64,000 bases of DNA from Endocalyx cinctus (Eukaryota > Ascomycota > Sordariomycetes > Amphisphaeriales > Apiosporaceae), in contig BCKC01000003.1 of NCBI GenBank assembly GCA_001600455.1, positions 2,118,168 to 2,182,167 of the forward strand, written 5' to 3'. Within the stretch, counting starts at the first letter, position 1, and every line of letters begins with the position of its first letter. Of the stretch, positions 34,758-47,162 are shown piece by piece. Position numbers and translations under genes: made by a program. Under the pieces are notes generated by a model. It had not been told where the DNA came from and ran no database searches. It saw nothing but the letters and a program-made list of their open reading frames with translations.

Positions 34758-36254
34758 TCACGCCTCAATGACGACTTTCAATACGAGATTTCCCTCATCA
34801 TCTACAGTCCTGCAAGCCAGCTCGAACGCACGCTTCGCGGCGCCAAGGCCTTTGAACCGATGAGTAACCATGTCGTCCAGGCGTGGTATGGCATGAGAAC
34901 CTCCGAAGCCCTGCTGAGCACATAACAACCGGATCCCGGTAGGATACGTGTTCGCGTAGCGGAAGATGCCTAGTATGTCGACTTCTCTCAGATGGGCGAC
35001 TGACATGGGCAGGGTCTGGATTGGCGTGCCCATGCCGACCATGATAAGTTTACCCCCGGGTCTCGTGGCGTAGAGGCTCGTGTGCATGCATACTTCCTTG
35101 CCTGTGCACTCAAATGTCAAGTCAAAGCCTTCGTCCTCGTCCTCGGCATCCCGGAGTAATAGGGGAGATGACGCTTTGGTGATCGCCATGATATCGGCAG
35201 CGGTTCTCTTGGCGCCATCAAGCTGGTTTTGGAAGGCGGCGCTTGAGAAGACGCTCGAGGGTGTCCGTGAGCCAGACGATTCCAACGGAGTCGAAGCCCC
35301 TGAGTTCATACCATAGGTGATCGAGGAACTGCTGGACGAGGTGTGTAGCGGACGCGGAACCACGTACCCGTGCGTCGCAAAGCCCTTTTTTACGGCATAA
35401 TCGACCCGGCCAGCATCGACGTCGGCGATCGTCACGGAAGTACACCCGGACTGTCTCGCCATCGCCGATGTCAGAAGACCGACTGTTCCGGCACCCATGA
35501 CGAGCGCCGTTGATCCGGGGGCGGGACTAGCGCGGTTCAACGCGTGAATTGCCACTGAGAGAGGCTCGAGAAGAGCGGCAGATTCAAAGGACACATTTTC
35601 AGGAAGCCTAACGCGGCATTAGCCTTGGAAGAAAGGAGCAGATAGAACGTGGGAAAAAGGGTAAAATACTTATGACACCAGACGGCGGGATGATTTATCC
35701 TCTCCTGAAGCGTGCCCTGGAAGTGAGGCACACTCTTGGCACTGCTCCTAAATCGCATCTTCTTGCATAGGTTATATCTCCCCTTCCTGCAGATACCGCA
35801 CTGGCCGCAAGGGATACCGACTTCGAGCGCCACTCGGTCCCCGACCTCGAAGCCGCCTACCTGAGGGCCGATGGCTACGACGGTACCCGAGGACTCGTGG
35901 CCCAGCGAAAGTGGTGCACAGGCACAGAGGTCACCATTGGCGAACTTATTATAATAAGAGACGTCCGAGCCGCAGATGCCGGTTGACTTAACCGCGATCT
36001 GCAATTCGCCGATGCCGGGCTCCTCTATACTCCTCGTTTCCTACAGTATTTGAGGAGTTGAAATAAGGTTAGTCCCCAGGAATATTTTCCGACTGGTAGG
36101 GGGTTATTGTGTAACAGTAAGACGATGGTAGATAAAAACTCACCAATCGTAGATCTCGAGGTCCATGCAAGACCGAAGCACTGATCTGTTTGGAGCTCTT
36201 CGTTCGAATAGGCAGCTGCATTGGCGCCGTTTCACATGTTGCGGAGGGCGCCAT
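34758..36254 (-). CDS. sorbitol/xylitol dehydrogenase-like zinc medium-chain dehydrogenase
   Basis: Model: complement(join(34758..35607,35670..36040,36144..36254)), 443 residues. Family members oxidise polyols such as sorbitol, xylitol or L-arabinitol with NAD+. The catalytic zinc site is complete: Cys60 (GICGSD), His85-Glu86 (GHE) and the later Glu of EPLSV. The four structural-zinc cysteines are 115, 118, 121 and 129 (CGQCGICRKGRYNLC). The Rossmann motif is GAGTVG, with an acidic residue after the second strand (IADVD) suggesting NAD+ rather than NADP+. A Ser-rich insertion of about 65 residues (about 246-311) splits the nucleotide-binding domain, which makes the protein longer than the usual 350-385. 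Introns are 103 and 62 bp; the first has a GGACTAACC branch. The exact polyol cannot be assigned. Confidence 0.88.
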
Positions 36255-39200
36255 TGCTTACGACGGGTGGGATGATACGGATATGGGATGGTGGGTGGGA
36301 GAGATATAGTTTTTTGGATAAATACGGTGATGTCAGGGGTATGTCTCTTCACAATACGACAACTTAAGGGATACTATCGAGGCCGAACACCTAGCTACTG
36401 TATTTTGTTTATAAAGTAATAGGAAGAAGTAAAGGGGTTATATGGTAGTGAACATCAGAGAGGATGAGGGAAATAAAGTATTAAGAAGGTGAGATTCGGA
36501 TGTAAATGAGATCAAAATACCAAGGGCACAGCCAGAGTCTTTGCTTCTCTTTAAGTAATGAGATGTCCAGATGAAATACCATGTTAATAATCCAGCGTGA
36601 CGTTAAGCTATCCGTAAGTAACTATTGGTATCAGGGTGACATTTCAGGGAGGCAGCCAAAGCGTATCATCTAGGATTTACACGAGTTCTTCTAAGCTAAT
36701 ATTGACTTTTCGTCATACCCAGTCAAATATCAACACCTTATCTCGATGAGACGCCAGATTGGGCGCTTGGGTCGTCCGGGGAAGTCCCACAGTCGCCAAG
36801 GTAAGGCTTGCATTGTACCCAGTAGCAACGACGTCTCTTTTGTCGATGCCGCGATGATGTGCTGTACCGGCCGAGATCGCCTTCGATGTAGGTACGTACG
36901 ATAGGTAGATTCGTCTAGTCTACATCGTCATCTCATTGTAAGATAGGTCGCCACCATCGTTACCTATCCCTTTCAGGATAAATAATGTCACCGTAGAGAG
37001 GAAATTACGGTCCTGTGCCATATATAGTACGGTACTGGAACATCCTTGCCTGTCTTAGCTCGCGGTAGAATTGCTGCCCGTGGCAATAGGGGATGAAGCG
37101 GGTCCATGAATCGTGTTCCCCGCCCTGTGATGTCTCAAAATTTGGCTAGGCATGGCTACTTTAATAAAACAGTACACGTATTTTATTTACTTGGCTTGGT
37201 AAATCGAAAAGGACATAACAATAAACACCACAACGGGAAGTAGTCGTAAAAGAGGTCACGAAGCTGCGAAGTTGGAATTTGCGGGGGAGGGTCGTGGGGG
37301 GGATCTAGGATCTGAAAGTATGGCTTAAAGTTGAATACATACTAGTAATACCGTTTAAGTATTTAACCGAGTATTGAATAAGTACCTAACCTCACCTACT
37401 TATTTTCTATCAAACGAAGAACTCAAAATAGTAACTCTTCTTCATTATTGTAATCTTCTAACGATGTCGAGCATTTGTCGATTCCATTGACATAAAGCCT
37501 TTGAATTATCTTTTACTTTACATTTTGCCTCATATCGTATTGTTTTGATATCTTCAGTAGTTTCTATACTAAAGTACCATCAAGATCGAGATGACATCCA
37601 AGATTGAATATGATCAAATTTTAAATTTTCTTTGGTTTATTACCACGTCAGTACCATCACTCATCAGTTACACTGCATACCAATGACACCACTCATCCAA
37701 GCAACCCCCCTCCCAACCGTTTCCAGAGACAAATAACTGCATAGTATCGTATCGTATTGTTGATATTACCAGGCAATTATGGTCTATAGATAGATCCACC
37801 TGGCGTGGATGGTACTGTACTGTACATTCTATGTACCACCCTACCACAACGCTCTGGAACTACCCATATATCATCCGAAGAATATCTCCGTCAACCCCGT
37901 TTGAACAAAACATATGACTCGTTGACTGCGACATTCATAAGATTTTGAAGACATGACTAAAGTGGAGGTATAAATATACTCCATTGATATTGGATGACAC
38001 GGATGAGTGAATGATAAGCATACGGACTTCCACCGGTGCCAAGGTGACGTTTACCTATCAAAATGGGCGAGTACAAGTACGTCCAAGCCAACAAAAGCTT
38101 GCTCGATAAAATAGCCAATGTCATTTGTTTCTGCAATCCACCGAATAATGGCGTCTCCGCTGCGGATTCTGGTAATAAACATTTACACATGGCAACAGGG
38201 GCAGAATACGGTTCGCGGCCGACGAAGGTGGTAATTATACCCCTGTCAGCCCATAGCGAATATAATAACGCACCAACTCAAAGTCTTGCAACCACAACTC
38301 TATCTAATTATCTGTTATAAGTATGGGTATAGCTGTAGGGTCTAGCCAATGGAGGAATACCCTTGGCGAGGACTGTGCTTGCTGTACACGCCCCAGTTTG
38401 CCATAGCATTGGTACTTCCCCAAAGGCCGGAATTTTGACCCTGTAACATAATACGATGTTGGGAACTGCGGTCATCCTATTGCCGTACCACCTTCATGCA
38501 GATACAAGGCTCTATTAGCGTGACCGGTCATTGGCCTGGCTCGGGCTTTTCTGATATCTTCACTACCCGATCCGGGCAGCTTCAGAGAAATATTTCAGAG
38601 AGCGACCATATTGGCGCCGAGAATCACGTTGATATCACTGGCTCTAGCGAATTGGAGGCCGAGTTTACTGATAATTCCCCAGGTTCTACAGTAGAAGAAG
38701 GATAAACCCCGGACAAGTTACGACGCCGCGCTGACGTTGGGTAAATGATAGTCTAGGAATTTTACCTGATCCTCATCTTACCAAGCCCCATTCTTTTGCA
38801 GAGCTCGAACACACCCACTCAGTTGTCCCATGGCCATGATATTTCCCTAAAAACAATACAACAATACCAGTATGTGTCCCGATTCGCATATAATTTCATT
38901 CGAGCGCGGACAATACATCCTAGAGATACTTTCCCAGCTTCTTGGCGCGAATTCCTCTCGAATAAGACTTCATCATCTGCATCCCCCCTTACCATATGGT
39001 ATGTCAATCGACTGGATTGGATTCCATCCTGTCCTAGGATAAAGTAATGATCAGCTTGCCGAGGTAGGGGCAGATCTATGCATTCTCAAGACCGGGATGA
39101 TCTTTTTGTTTTCTGTCTACGAAAATGATGACAAATTTCGTAAAAAAAAAAGGGGGTTTCCTCTTTTTAGCCCGTATCTTGATAATAGCTTTCATCACTC

Positions 39201-42200
39201 ATATTCATAATTAATACGTAATGTGGTCTACAGATAACAATAGCTGTCAGCAGCCCACAGATACGACCGAGACGTTTATAAGCGGGACACAAAAGTTGGA
39301 GAAATTAGGGTTTATGGGATTATAGGATGATGCACAAGGCAGGCCTAGGCCACGATGCAACTCACCGTCCCTCGGTACTCAACCCGCCTTTTATCTTCCA
39401 CAAGTTTCTGGGTATGAATCAACAATACCTAAACATGTGATTACAGTATACTATCGGGAACACTGCCAAATGACAATCCACAGTGCCTGGTCTTCAGGTC
39501 GCTGTTTGCGGATCAGGATGCTATTTCAGCAATGACTGAGCATATTTCAATACTGCATTTTTGGCCATCTGCATTTTTCTCGCAGAGATAACTTGACTAA
39601 AGCAGATAATTACATCCGATCATTTTTTATCTCGTCTGCTGCCTGAAATTTCCAATGAGTCAGACTCTTTTCCAGAATCCCTGGACGTGAGAGACATCGA
39701 GGTTGTTGTTGGTCATGGTGTTCAAGACTACAGCGACGACAATGCGAGGGGAAAGCGTTGTGGTCTTAAAGCCCCGCGTTGAAGGTAACGTAATATAACC
39801 ATCCACAATGCCGGGTAGGGATTGTGCATACAAACCATATATTCCATATTCTTGAACCCTCCTCTACTGTTCGACTACACTCGCTAAATACACTACTTTG
39901 ATATTCCGATACTACGATATTCGACGTTCCGGGCACTCTAAAATCTCCAGTATATATTTTGTGGCATGGCACGGCGTTGCGTTCCGAGCGTATACCTGAA
40001 CCATAATTTACAAGATATTACGGTCACCGACAGTGATTAGGGCAAATTCTCACCGAAATACTCGATGTCTCGAACTGCATGTTGCCTGTATATGTAGGAT
40101 CCAAGAGCCGAAGTCCCAGTAAAATACTGCTTCCCGTTTCCGGTCGATCCATCTGGTTAAGACTTACGGTTCTTCAGATGAGGGAAATGTAAAATATGGA
40201 GGGGTTGTGGGCACAGCCACACCGTCCGCATATTACAATCCCCTCAGCAAAAGAATGAAGTAACCAATAGATAAAGATACAAAGAACCAGCAGCTACCGG
40301 GGCTACCCTGAATTTTTATCATAGGATACGTGATGTATGCGTGGGCCAAATGCAATGTGCTCTCGCACACAGATACTCATCTCGTCTCACCCAAATATAC
40401 CAGAGAGAAAATAATATGTCAAATTATCCCAATTTCGAGTCCCCCTGGCATGCTCCCAAAAAACGAACAAAATTGGCTGACGCATTGTTTTCCGGCTTTC
40501 AATCAATATCGCTAATATGAGATCTCCTAGGATGATACCACGAAATGAGCCGGGAAATCATCGATCCGCGATCTGGCTTAGACCTCCGGGAAGCGAGATA
40601 GAAATCATCTATTCCGTCCTGCGCTATACGTATAGAGTTGACTCAAACTACACATAACTTTCGTCAGTGACATATGGGACTTCAATGAGGTCTCTAGGAG
40701 CCTAAAGCAAATGGTGATTTTCGCCTATTGTACAAATTTCTCGTACTTCGAAAAAAAGGGGTTTAACTAGCAAACACGGAAATAAGAAAAGATGTCTTGA
40801 GGTCTGCTTACCCCCCGCCTTTTGCTCATTTGACGTTGCATTTCTCTTTTTTCTTTCCTTTTGTCCCCTTTCGGCGCATCCCGGACGCGGGCCATCCCAG
40901 ATCTCTTTTTCTTATTGGTTTACTTTCTGATTCGTTATTGTACCAATTTCCTTTGCCTGCCCCCGAATATGAGGGGTCAAATAGGCATTCGCGGGAGGTG
41001 ATGTCCCCTTCACTCCCCTTGCTTTTCTTGAGGTCAGAAAATTTCCCGGCATCGTCGGTACATGGGGTATTGTTAAGTAAAGGTTGATGATTACTTATTT
41101 ACGCGATACTTCACCGGATTTCGGAGTTGTTATCTCGACTCGTGACTCGATATCCTATGCACAAATCTCAGGAGGGAACATTTATATGAATTTCCCGTAT
41201 TCCAAACCGGTTCCTCTTTTTTTATAACTCTTTCCATAATTTCCGACATAATTGTATACTCCCTATCAAGATATCACAAGCGAGAATGATACTTCATTTT
41301 ATTTATTTATTGACTTTTTTTTTTTTTTTTTTTTTTTTTGATCGGTACACTATAAACGAAGAGGGAGGGGAAAAGGGGTCACCTGCGCATGCGCCAGACC
41401 ACTATGGCGCCGTTCTGCATCTAGGTACCGAAACAAAGACAGAGAGCAGACGCAGATCTATACATCCGGTGGGTGATTAGAAATTTGACGTGCGCATATA
41501 GATGCATGTGGCGATAGGAGACATAAACGACAAATATGTCGTATGTGTGTGTGATTCTGGCACGATTCAACGCACGTCAGCACCGCACTTTAGAACGATA
41601 TAAGCTGCTAAACGTTATTTCTTACGCGCTGTACATACTCCTCAAATGAATGTACCTTGGTCATGCAATGCCTGTCAATGAGTAACGTCTTCTCGACGGA
41701 GGTATACATGTATAGATGAAGAAAAAAGTTGATTTTGGTCATATATCGCGACATCGAAAACAAGTATATGCGTGTTTGGCTTGAGGATGAGTTGCATCTC
41801 CGGCAAGATACCATCTTCTCTTGAGTCTATTTCGCCGGGAAATATTATCTCTTCCCTCATACTCCATATTTAAAACGAGCAGTGATCAAGTCCCGTCGAT
41901 GATATCCCATGAATGAGTACCTCTATGGACAGTTCCTTTCTTACGTACCCTGTCATCTGAGATTTAATATTTGGAAAAGCTTGATTTATTTCTCTTGGTC
42001 TATTTACGGGTCACCTTTGCCCGTATAACTAGATAGGGGTTGCGAAGACGAATATTAACGCAAGCCTGCTTCTGAAGCCATCAATCAACTTCACGAAAGG
42101 ATAGCTTCCTCCAACGCCCTTTGCCCCATGTTCTCCTGTAAATGCCCATTAATTCATATTCCATACGTCATTCATTTTCGTCTCTTTTGATAGTTCTTCT

Positions 42201-42282
42201 CGGCATGCACCTCTTCCAGCTCTTTTTTTTTTCTAGCATGATAGATACTGTCGAGTTATTACCATAAAGACTTGATACCCTG
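36255..42282. other. 6-kb region without a convincing gene
   Basis: No frame here combines length, composition, splice sites and family resemblance. The best candidates are short: 38063-38320 plus (85 codons, good context around ATG) and 38496-38705 plus. Neither is recognisable. The sequence carries scattered short repeats (GTACTGTACTGTAC near 37812, repeated TATCGTAT near 37535 and 37745) and a 25-T run at 41315-41339. It may be a decayed region, a lineage-specific gene site or regulatory DNA; no tRNA was seen. Confidence 0.4.
41315..41339. repeat. T25 homopolymer run
   Basis: An uninterrupted run of 25 T inside the gene-poor region. It is either slippage or the A-tail of a retroposed copy on the minus strand; no flanking retroelement was recognised. 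Confidence 0.8.
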
Positions 42283-43571
42283 TTACATAAGAGCCCCTGC
42301 TCTGCTAATAAAACTGAGACGTGAATCAAGATTCGGCTCCACGGCGTCCATAACCCTCTGTCTCGTGTGGTTCCTGAACCCCTCTACAATGAATTGCTTT
42401 TTGCCGATATCTCGGGCCTCTGCCACGCTCTGCATGACATCATTCAATAATTCCATCAAATGAACGTCGTTAGCCTCGCTTAGCATCTCTTGCTCGTATG
42501 CGTGAGTATCCGATGGGACGATCAAAGATAATCTGCTGACGAGTGCTTGTATGGAACGAAGGACAGTGTGAGAACGAGTAGTAAATTGGCCATCGGCGGG
42601 CACAGAATCTGAGCTGCCATCTCCAGATACGAAAGAAGGGGGAAGTCGTTCCAAGTAGGTAGTGAGAAGGTTAATGCGGGATTGCAGCATCTTAATGGCA
42701 TTCGCCTTGGCCGTAAGTGCCGCGACCAACTCTTCATCCTCTTTCGATAGGGAGTATTTAGGTGCTTGATTCGCGTCCTCGGAAATCTTGTCCCCGGGTT
42801 GTTTCCCTTTAGGATCACCGGTGTTCGATTTCTTGGCATCCCGAGGTTCGACGGCAGTCGCGTTTCCAGCACCTTTAGCGACGAAGTCGATACTGATCAT
42901 TTCAGCCTCGCCCGTCTCCACGGAATATTGAAGCTCTCTGAATTTCAACTTGAGAGGCGCATCGCCATCTCGCATCTCCTTATCCTCACCCGGATTCTCG
43001 ACCTTGGGTTCATCTACCTCATAATTAGACTCGTAGATGGTTAGAGGAAGTCGGCCTCCGGTGGAAGACTGTATAGCTTCATCGGCGTGGAAAGAAAGTA
43101 GGAGGGATGATTCGTTCTGTTCGGATAGGATCCAGTTATGGATAGGCAGAATGTTGGGGGTTGGTCCGCTTTTGGGGAGGACCGTGTACCAGGCGACGAG
43201 ATCAAGTTGGGGAGATTTATGAATAGTTTTCACTATTTGAATACTAGTAATTAGTAATATAATCTCAATAAGAATTGGGAAATTAATTAATACTGACTTT
43301 GATCAAGTCGCTGTTTGAACCATTCGGGATCTAGAATGATTTGTTCATCTTTGGCTAAAGTAGCACACTCGAAGGCATGCTCCATGGTTACTTCTCGCCC
43401 ATGCTGTTGCCCTATTATCGCACCGACTACGGGGCCGGGCTGGTCTCGCAGAGTATGTCTCGTGATATAGTCGGAGATGGTAAGGAGGACAAGAGGGTGG
43501 AGTACGACCTGCAAACCAGAATCCGAAGACTTCTGAGAAGAGAGCAACGGGTTGTCGCTTGCTGATGCCAT
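42283..43571 (-). CDS. csn6: COP9 signalosome subunit 6 (MPN protein)
   Basis: Model: complement(join(42283..43232,43298..43571)), 407 residues. CSN6 is the inactive MPN partner of the CSN5 deneddylase in the COP9 signalosome, which removes Nedd8 from cullins and, in filamentous fungi, links light and development to protein turnover. The MPN domain begins LQVVLHPLVLLTISDYITRH and continues through GPVVGAIIGQQHGREVTMEHAFE. It lacks the JAMM zinc ligands, as expected for CSN6 rather than CSN5. The 65-bp intron joins QRLDQ to MKTIHKSPQLDLVAWYTV, matching the family. The C-terminal half has the CSN6 helical region (LLTTYLERLP), and an acidic/Lys-rich insert lies at about residues 200-270. The short C-terminus ends RAGALM. 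Rpn8/eIF3f are less likely because of the HxVHxxPxLDLVxW-type pattern. Confidence 0.88.
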
Positions 43572-44715
43572 GTTGATAGAATTTTAATGTAATAAACAAT
43601 GAGGCAACATCAAGTAAAAAAAAAAAAAAAAGAAAAGGGTGTGACAAGATTTGTTTTGAAGAAGGAGAAGGATGTAGCTGTAGCTCCTTGGGAGCTTTGC
43701 TTTAAATATTGAGTGGTAGAATATCAATAAGGTAGGTAGGGAGGTTAGCAGATTACGAAATGTCTGTAGGTAATTAATATCAGTGTAGTTAAGCATGGAG
43801 GGGCAGCTTAAGTAGAAGACTAAATTAGAGCCTCAGCCAGGCCTAAGAATGCCCCTCCAGATATGTATATTCCGGGGCTATCGGTTTACCGAGTATATCC
43901 AGCAGAGATAGACAATAATGGCATATTCATTTTCAAAGCCAGACTGTCAGATCTCTTTCATTATTATTATTATTATTATTTTTTACCAAATTTCATACCA
44001 TTCAAGTAGAATCATTACTGGTTTATCTCTTTCCAATATTTTACATGAACATATAATAATGATTTCAGTACTTTTCCTCGTTCATACACTAGGTTTTATA
44101 AGAAAGGCACTATGCTGATACTGCTACTGGTTTTCAATATCATAAGATCAACCAACTACTCTTGTATTCTGTTGCTGGTATCTTGTGTGTCTATGTATGA
44201 CCTACCATTAATACAAGCAACAGGAAATTATTCTCTTGGGAAAGTGACCTTGATTATAAACATGATACTGAGTAATTCGGCTCCGCTCATTTACTTCAGT
44301 AATATGTTCAAGCTTGTGCAAATATCCTGCTCATTCCTTGTGTCTGATACTCTTAACATCATAGAAAACCAACATGTTCCTAAGTATCCTTTCCGCCCTT
44401 TTATATCAGCTGAACTTTTTGTTCAGTATAATCTCAGATGAAAAGGCTGTCACTTTTCTCATTCTTTACTATCCAAATGTATGAACATCTTTCTGTCAAC
44501 ATGAATGATTATCTTTCAGGCTATGGGGAAACTATAGGCTTTCTATGTCTTGTTTGCTAGCAATGAATATTACTTAAAAGTACTTATTCAGCTTAAATGA
44601 CTTGCCAACATTGCCTTTAAATTCTCGATTCTCTACTGTTATTTTACGAAATCTCTTTTCCATTCGAAATACAGATACTATCTCTGTGCTTAGATATAGA
44701 CCAATCACGATATCC
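43572..44715. other. divergent promoter region with an ATT repeat
   Basis: Spacer between CSN6 and the Gln/His-rich gene, very AT-rich. It holds an A-run at about 43617-43632 and an (ATT)n microsatellite at about 43959-43980. Short open frames here are products of AT-rich composition. Confidence 0.5.
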
Positions 44716-46503
44716 ATGGGCCACTTACATCAAAGTCAAATCCATGCAATGATCCCTCCCTTTCAGCATATTCCTAATGAAACAGTACCGTTTAACCCCT
44801 CTTCTAATACCGCCACGCCGTCTAAGAGACCTGATGATAACGATGACGATATCCAATTTATATATTCCAAGCCTGTCAAGAGGAGGAAGGTGAGTGAGAA
44901 GAGATTAGTGCAGCCGCCAGTAAATCAGCAACCTTTCTGCTCTGCTACTCCTATGCTACCGGCCCCAGCAGTTGTTCCGCCTGTAAGAGACGCCAATAGA
45001 AGTGTAAGCACCGGTATGGTCGGGTTCCCCATGGATACAAATGCCATTGAACTGGCCTATGCTTTCAGAGGAGTGTCACTGCCAGTGCTGGAAAAGTTTG
45101 TTTTAGATCAGCCTTTTCGCAAACCAAGACCCCCAAGTTCTCCCGAGCTCTCACCCAAGCAACTCCCGCAAACGCTATTACCGCCAGGATTAAGAAGCCC
45201 GCCTGCTCGGGATATCTCTAAAATTGCCGATTCTCAGGCCCTGCCCTTAGCAAGTCATCAGATGCCGTGCTCAATTGGAGGCGAAGGATCAGCTGTGCTC
45301 GGAATGGAGACTCCGGCTGTGCAGGATTTTACGAAAGAGATGGAGCATCCTATATCGAACCAAGATGTCAATAAGTTTAACGGCATGAGACCAGAGGAAA
45401 ATATGCAAAATAGTATACCACAAACTATGCTGCCGCCTCCTTTACCAGGGGCAGAGGCTTCTTTAATAAGGCACGACGATGCGAGACATTCTAATTTCGC
45501 TTTTCCAGAAGATTGCGCTTTTCATAACGCTCACCATCAGCAATCCAATACGCAGAATTTGCCATGCCAAACATGTACGAGAGTGCGGCAGCAGCAGCAG
45601 CAGCAACAACAGAAGCAACAACAGGTCAATTTATCTCGGTTTCAAGGATTTCCTGTAATGAATATGAGCCTGTCTCACAATCATCATAACCATCATCTCA
45701 TGCCACAAACACCGTGCCATCAGACTTTTGGCCAACCCCTTCATCCCCATCACATGATGGCCATGGCCGCGACGAATAACATGCATCACCCCTTCAATTC
45801 CGTGTTTTCACCTTTCATGCTGCCCGTCCACGGTAACAACTTCCCGTCCGGTTTCATACCGACCCAACAAGGTCTTCCCGCACCGGCACCGCAACCTGTG
45901 CCGGACCAAACTTTCCAACCCCAAAAAATGGGGTCGGTGTCTCGTCCGGAGCCAACACCGACGCCGGCACCTACAAAACAGGCAGAATTAGTAAATAAAC
46001 AGTCGCCCGTGAGATCACCTATCAGAAATAAAGAAATATCCCCAACCCCACCAGAACCCCCCGCTATCCCAACCAAGCAGCCGCCGGCACCATCGAAACT
46101 AACCCGACCGACGTACCGCAAACCGTCGCCCAACCTGATCGTAGACGTCGCCGAGACGTGCCAGGAAAAGTTCCCCTTCGAAGAGGTCGCGAGGCGGCAC
46201 GACGTCACGGTGGACAAGGTGTTCGACGTCTTCGCCGCCATCATACAGGTGCCCCTGCTGCGGTGCCCGACCGATAGGCGACGGGCCGGCAAGCTGGCCA
46301 CCTCTAGGGTCAAGGAGTATAACCGGACGAGAAAGGATATTCAGGAAAGTAGGGGTGCCGAGAGTGGTGATGGCGCGAGAGCAGCGGTAGGAAGTAAACC
46401 GCAGCAGCAGCAGCAGCAACTACATTTCCCTCAAGTCACGCCGGCGGATATAGCTCAGAAGTTGGGAGTGCTAGAGTTCCCAAGTGGATTTAGCCGTCAA
46501 TAA
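44716..46503 (+). CDS. Gln/His-rich putative nuclear protein with a conserved C-terminal helical module
   Basis: 595 residues from the first in-frame ATG (MGHLHQSQIHAMIPPF). The frame is open for 38 more codons upstream but without an ATG, so an unseen 5' exon is possible. A basic patch PVKRRKVSEKR near residue 55 is a likely nuclear localisation signal. The middle is low-complexity and disordered: a polyQ tract, His-rich HNHHNHHLM, and Pro runs. The only region that looks folded is near residues 465-540 (PNLIVDVAETCQEKFPFEEVARRHDVTVDKVFDVFAAIIQVPLL, shown in parts: EKFPFEEVARRHDVT then VFDVFAAIIQ). Its HxVTxxKV helix pair resembles a helix-turn-helix. This suggests a DNA- or chromatin-associated protein, but I do not recognise the family by name. 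Confidence 0.7.
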   Translation: MGHLHQSQIHAMIPPFQHIPNETVPFNPSSNTATPSKRPDDNDDDIQFIYSKPVKRRKVSEKRLVQPPVNQQPFCSATPMLPAPAVVPPVRDANRSVSTGMVGFPMDTNAIELAYAFRGVSLPVLEKFVLDQPFRKPRPPSSPELSPKQLPQTLLPPGLRSPPARDISKIADSQALPLASHQMPCSIGGEGSAVLGMETPAVQDFTKEMEHPISNQDVNKFNGMRPEENMQNSIPQTMLPPPLPGAEASLIRHDDARHSNFAFPEDCAFHNAHHQQSNTQNLPCQTCTRVRQQQQQQQQKQQQVNLSRFQGFPVMNMSLSHNHHNHHLMPQTPCHQTFGQPLHPHHMMAMAATNNMHHPFNSVFSPFMLPVHGNNFPSGFIPTQQGLPAPAPQPVPDQTFQPQKMGSVSRPEPTPTPAPTKQAELVNKQSPVRSPIRNKEISPTPPEPPAIPTKQPPAPSKLTRPTYRKPSPNLIVDVAETCQEKFPFEEVARRHDVTVDKVFDVFAAIIQVPLLRCPTDRRRAGKLATSRVKEYNRTRKDIQESRGAESGDGARAAVGSKPQQQQQQLHFPQVTPADIAQKLGVLEFPSGFSRQ

Positions 46504-47162
46504 GAAAGAATACGTGAGGGAATTTGGGAGCGAGGAAATAGGGAGGGATTTTATTGCCATAGAATATTTTCTATTGTTAGAGTCAGTAGGGTGTGTTTAT
46601 CATATCTTGCAGCAATTTCAAATTTCAATTATGTTTCGTGTAAGGTTTGTGTGATTTTTGTATATTTCTCAAGTCGGAATTTATGGATCATACTTGATCC
46701 CATAACGTTCCTAGTTTCTTTCTAAAAGACTTCATCAGCGTGATATGTGCAGAGCTGGATATTCGCGGTGGGAATAGATTGATCACGTGGAAGCAATGCT
46801 GAGAGGACATCTTAGGGTCTCCTTTTCATATTTGTACCTAACAGAGTAACTTTGTAAAATAGAAAAAAAGTAATAATAGTAATAATAGAATATGGGTACA
46901 TGAACGTCACAGGCAAGACGTCCCGGTATACGTACTCAATATCATTTGAATCAGACGACGTTGGCTGAACCCTATGTATAATAACAAGTTCCAGGTGCAT
47001 TTTTGAACAAAAAGGGGAATCTCCATTTCCATCTCTATCTCCATATTCCTGCGTGAAGGGGTTTAATGTATCGAGGGATCGAGGATCGAGAGATATATTC
47101 ATACAAAAATGTCCATTATCATTCCCGTTATTTACCTCGTAAAATCTTCAGATGGATTGGAA
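46504..47162. other. intergenic, convergent 3' ends
   Basis: AT-rich spacer between converging genes; one short minus-strand open frame (46812-47102) has no support. Nothing else was seen. Confidence 0.5.

Noticed and set aside
38063..38705. Two short plus-strand frames (85 and 69 codons) in the gene-poor region
   Set aside because: Good ATG context for the first, but no recognisable protein and no in-frame join between the two that I could support.
36255..42282. Retrotransposon or DNA transposon remnants in the gene desert
   Set aside because: No reverse transcriptase, integrase or transposase motif could be read in any frame and no long terminal repeats were noticed; a repeat search would be needed to go further.
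43918..44441. Hydrophobic short frames that look like membrane proteins
   Set aside because: The Ile/Leu/Tyr-rich translation is what AT-rich non-coding DNA produces; an ATT microsatellite is included.
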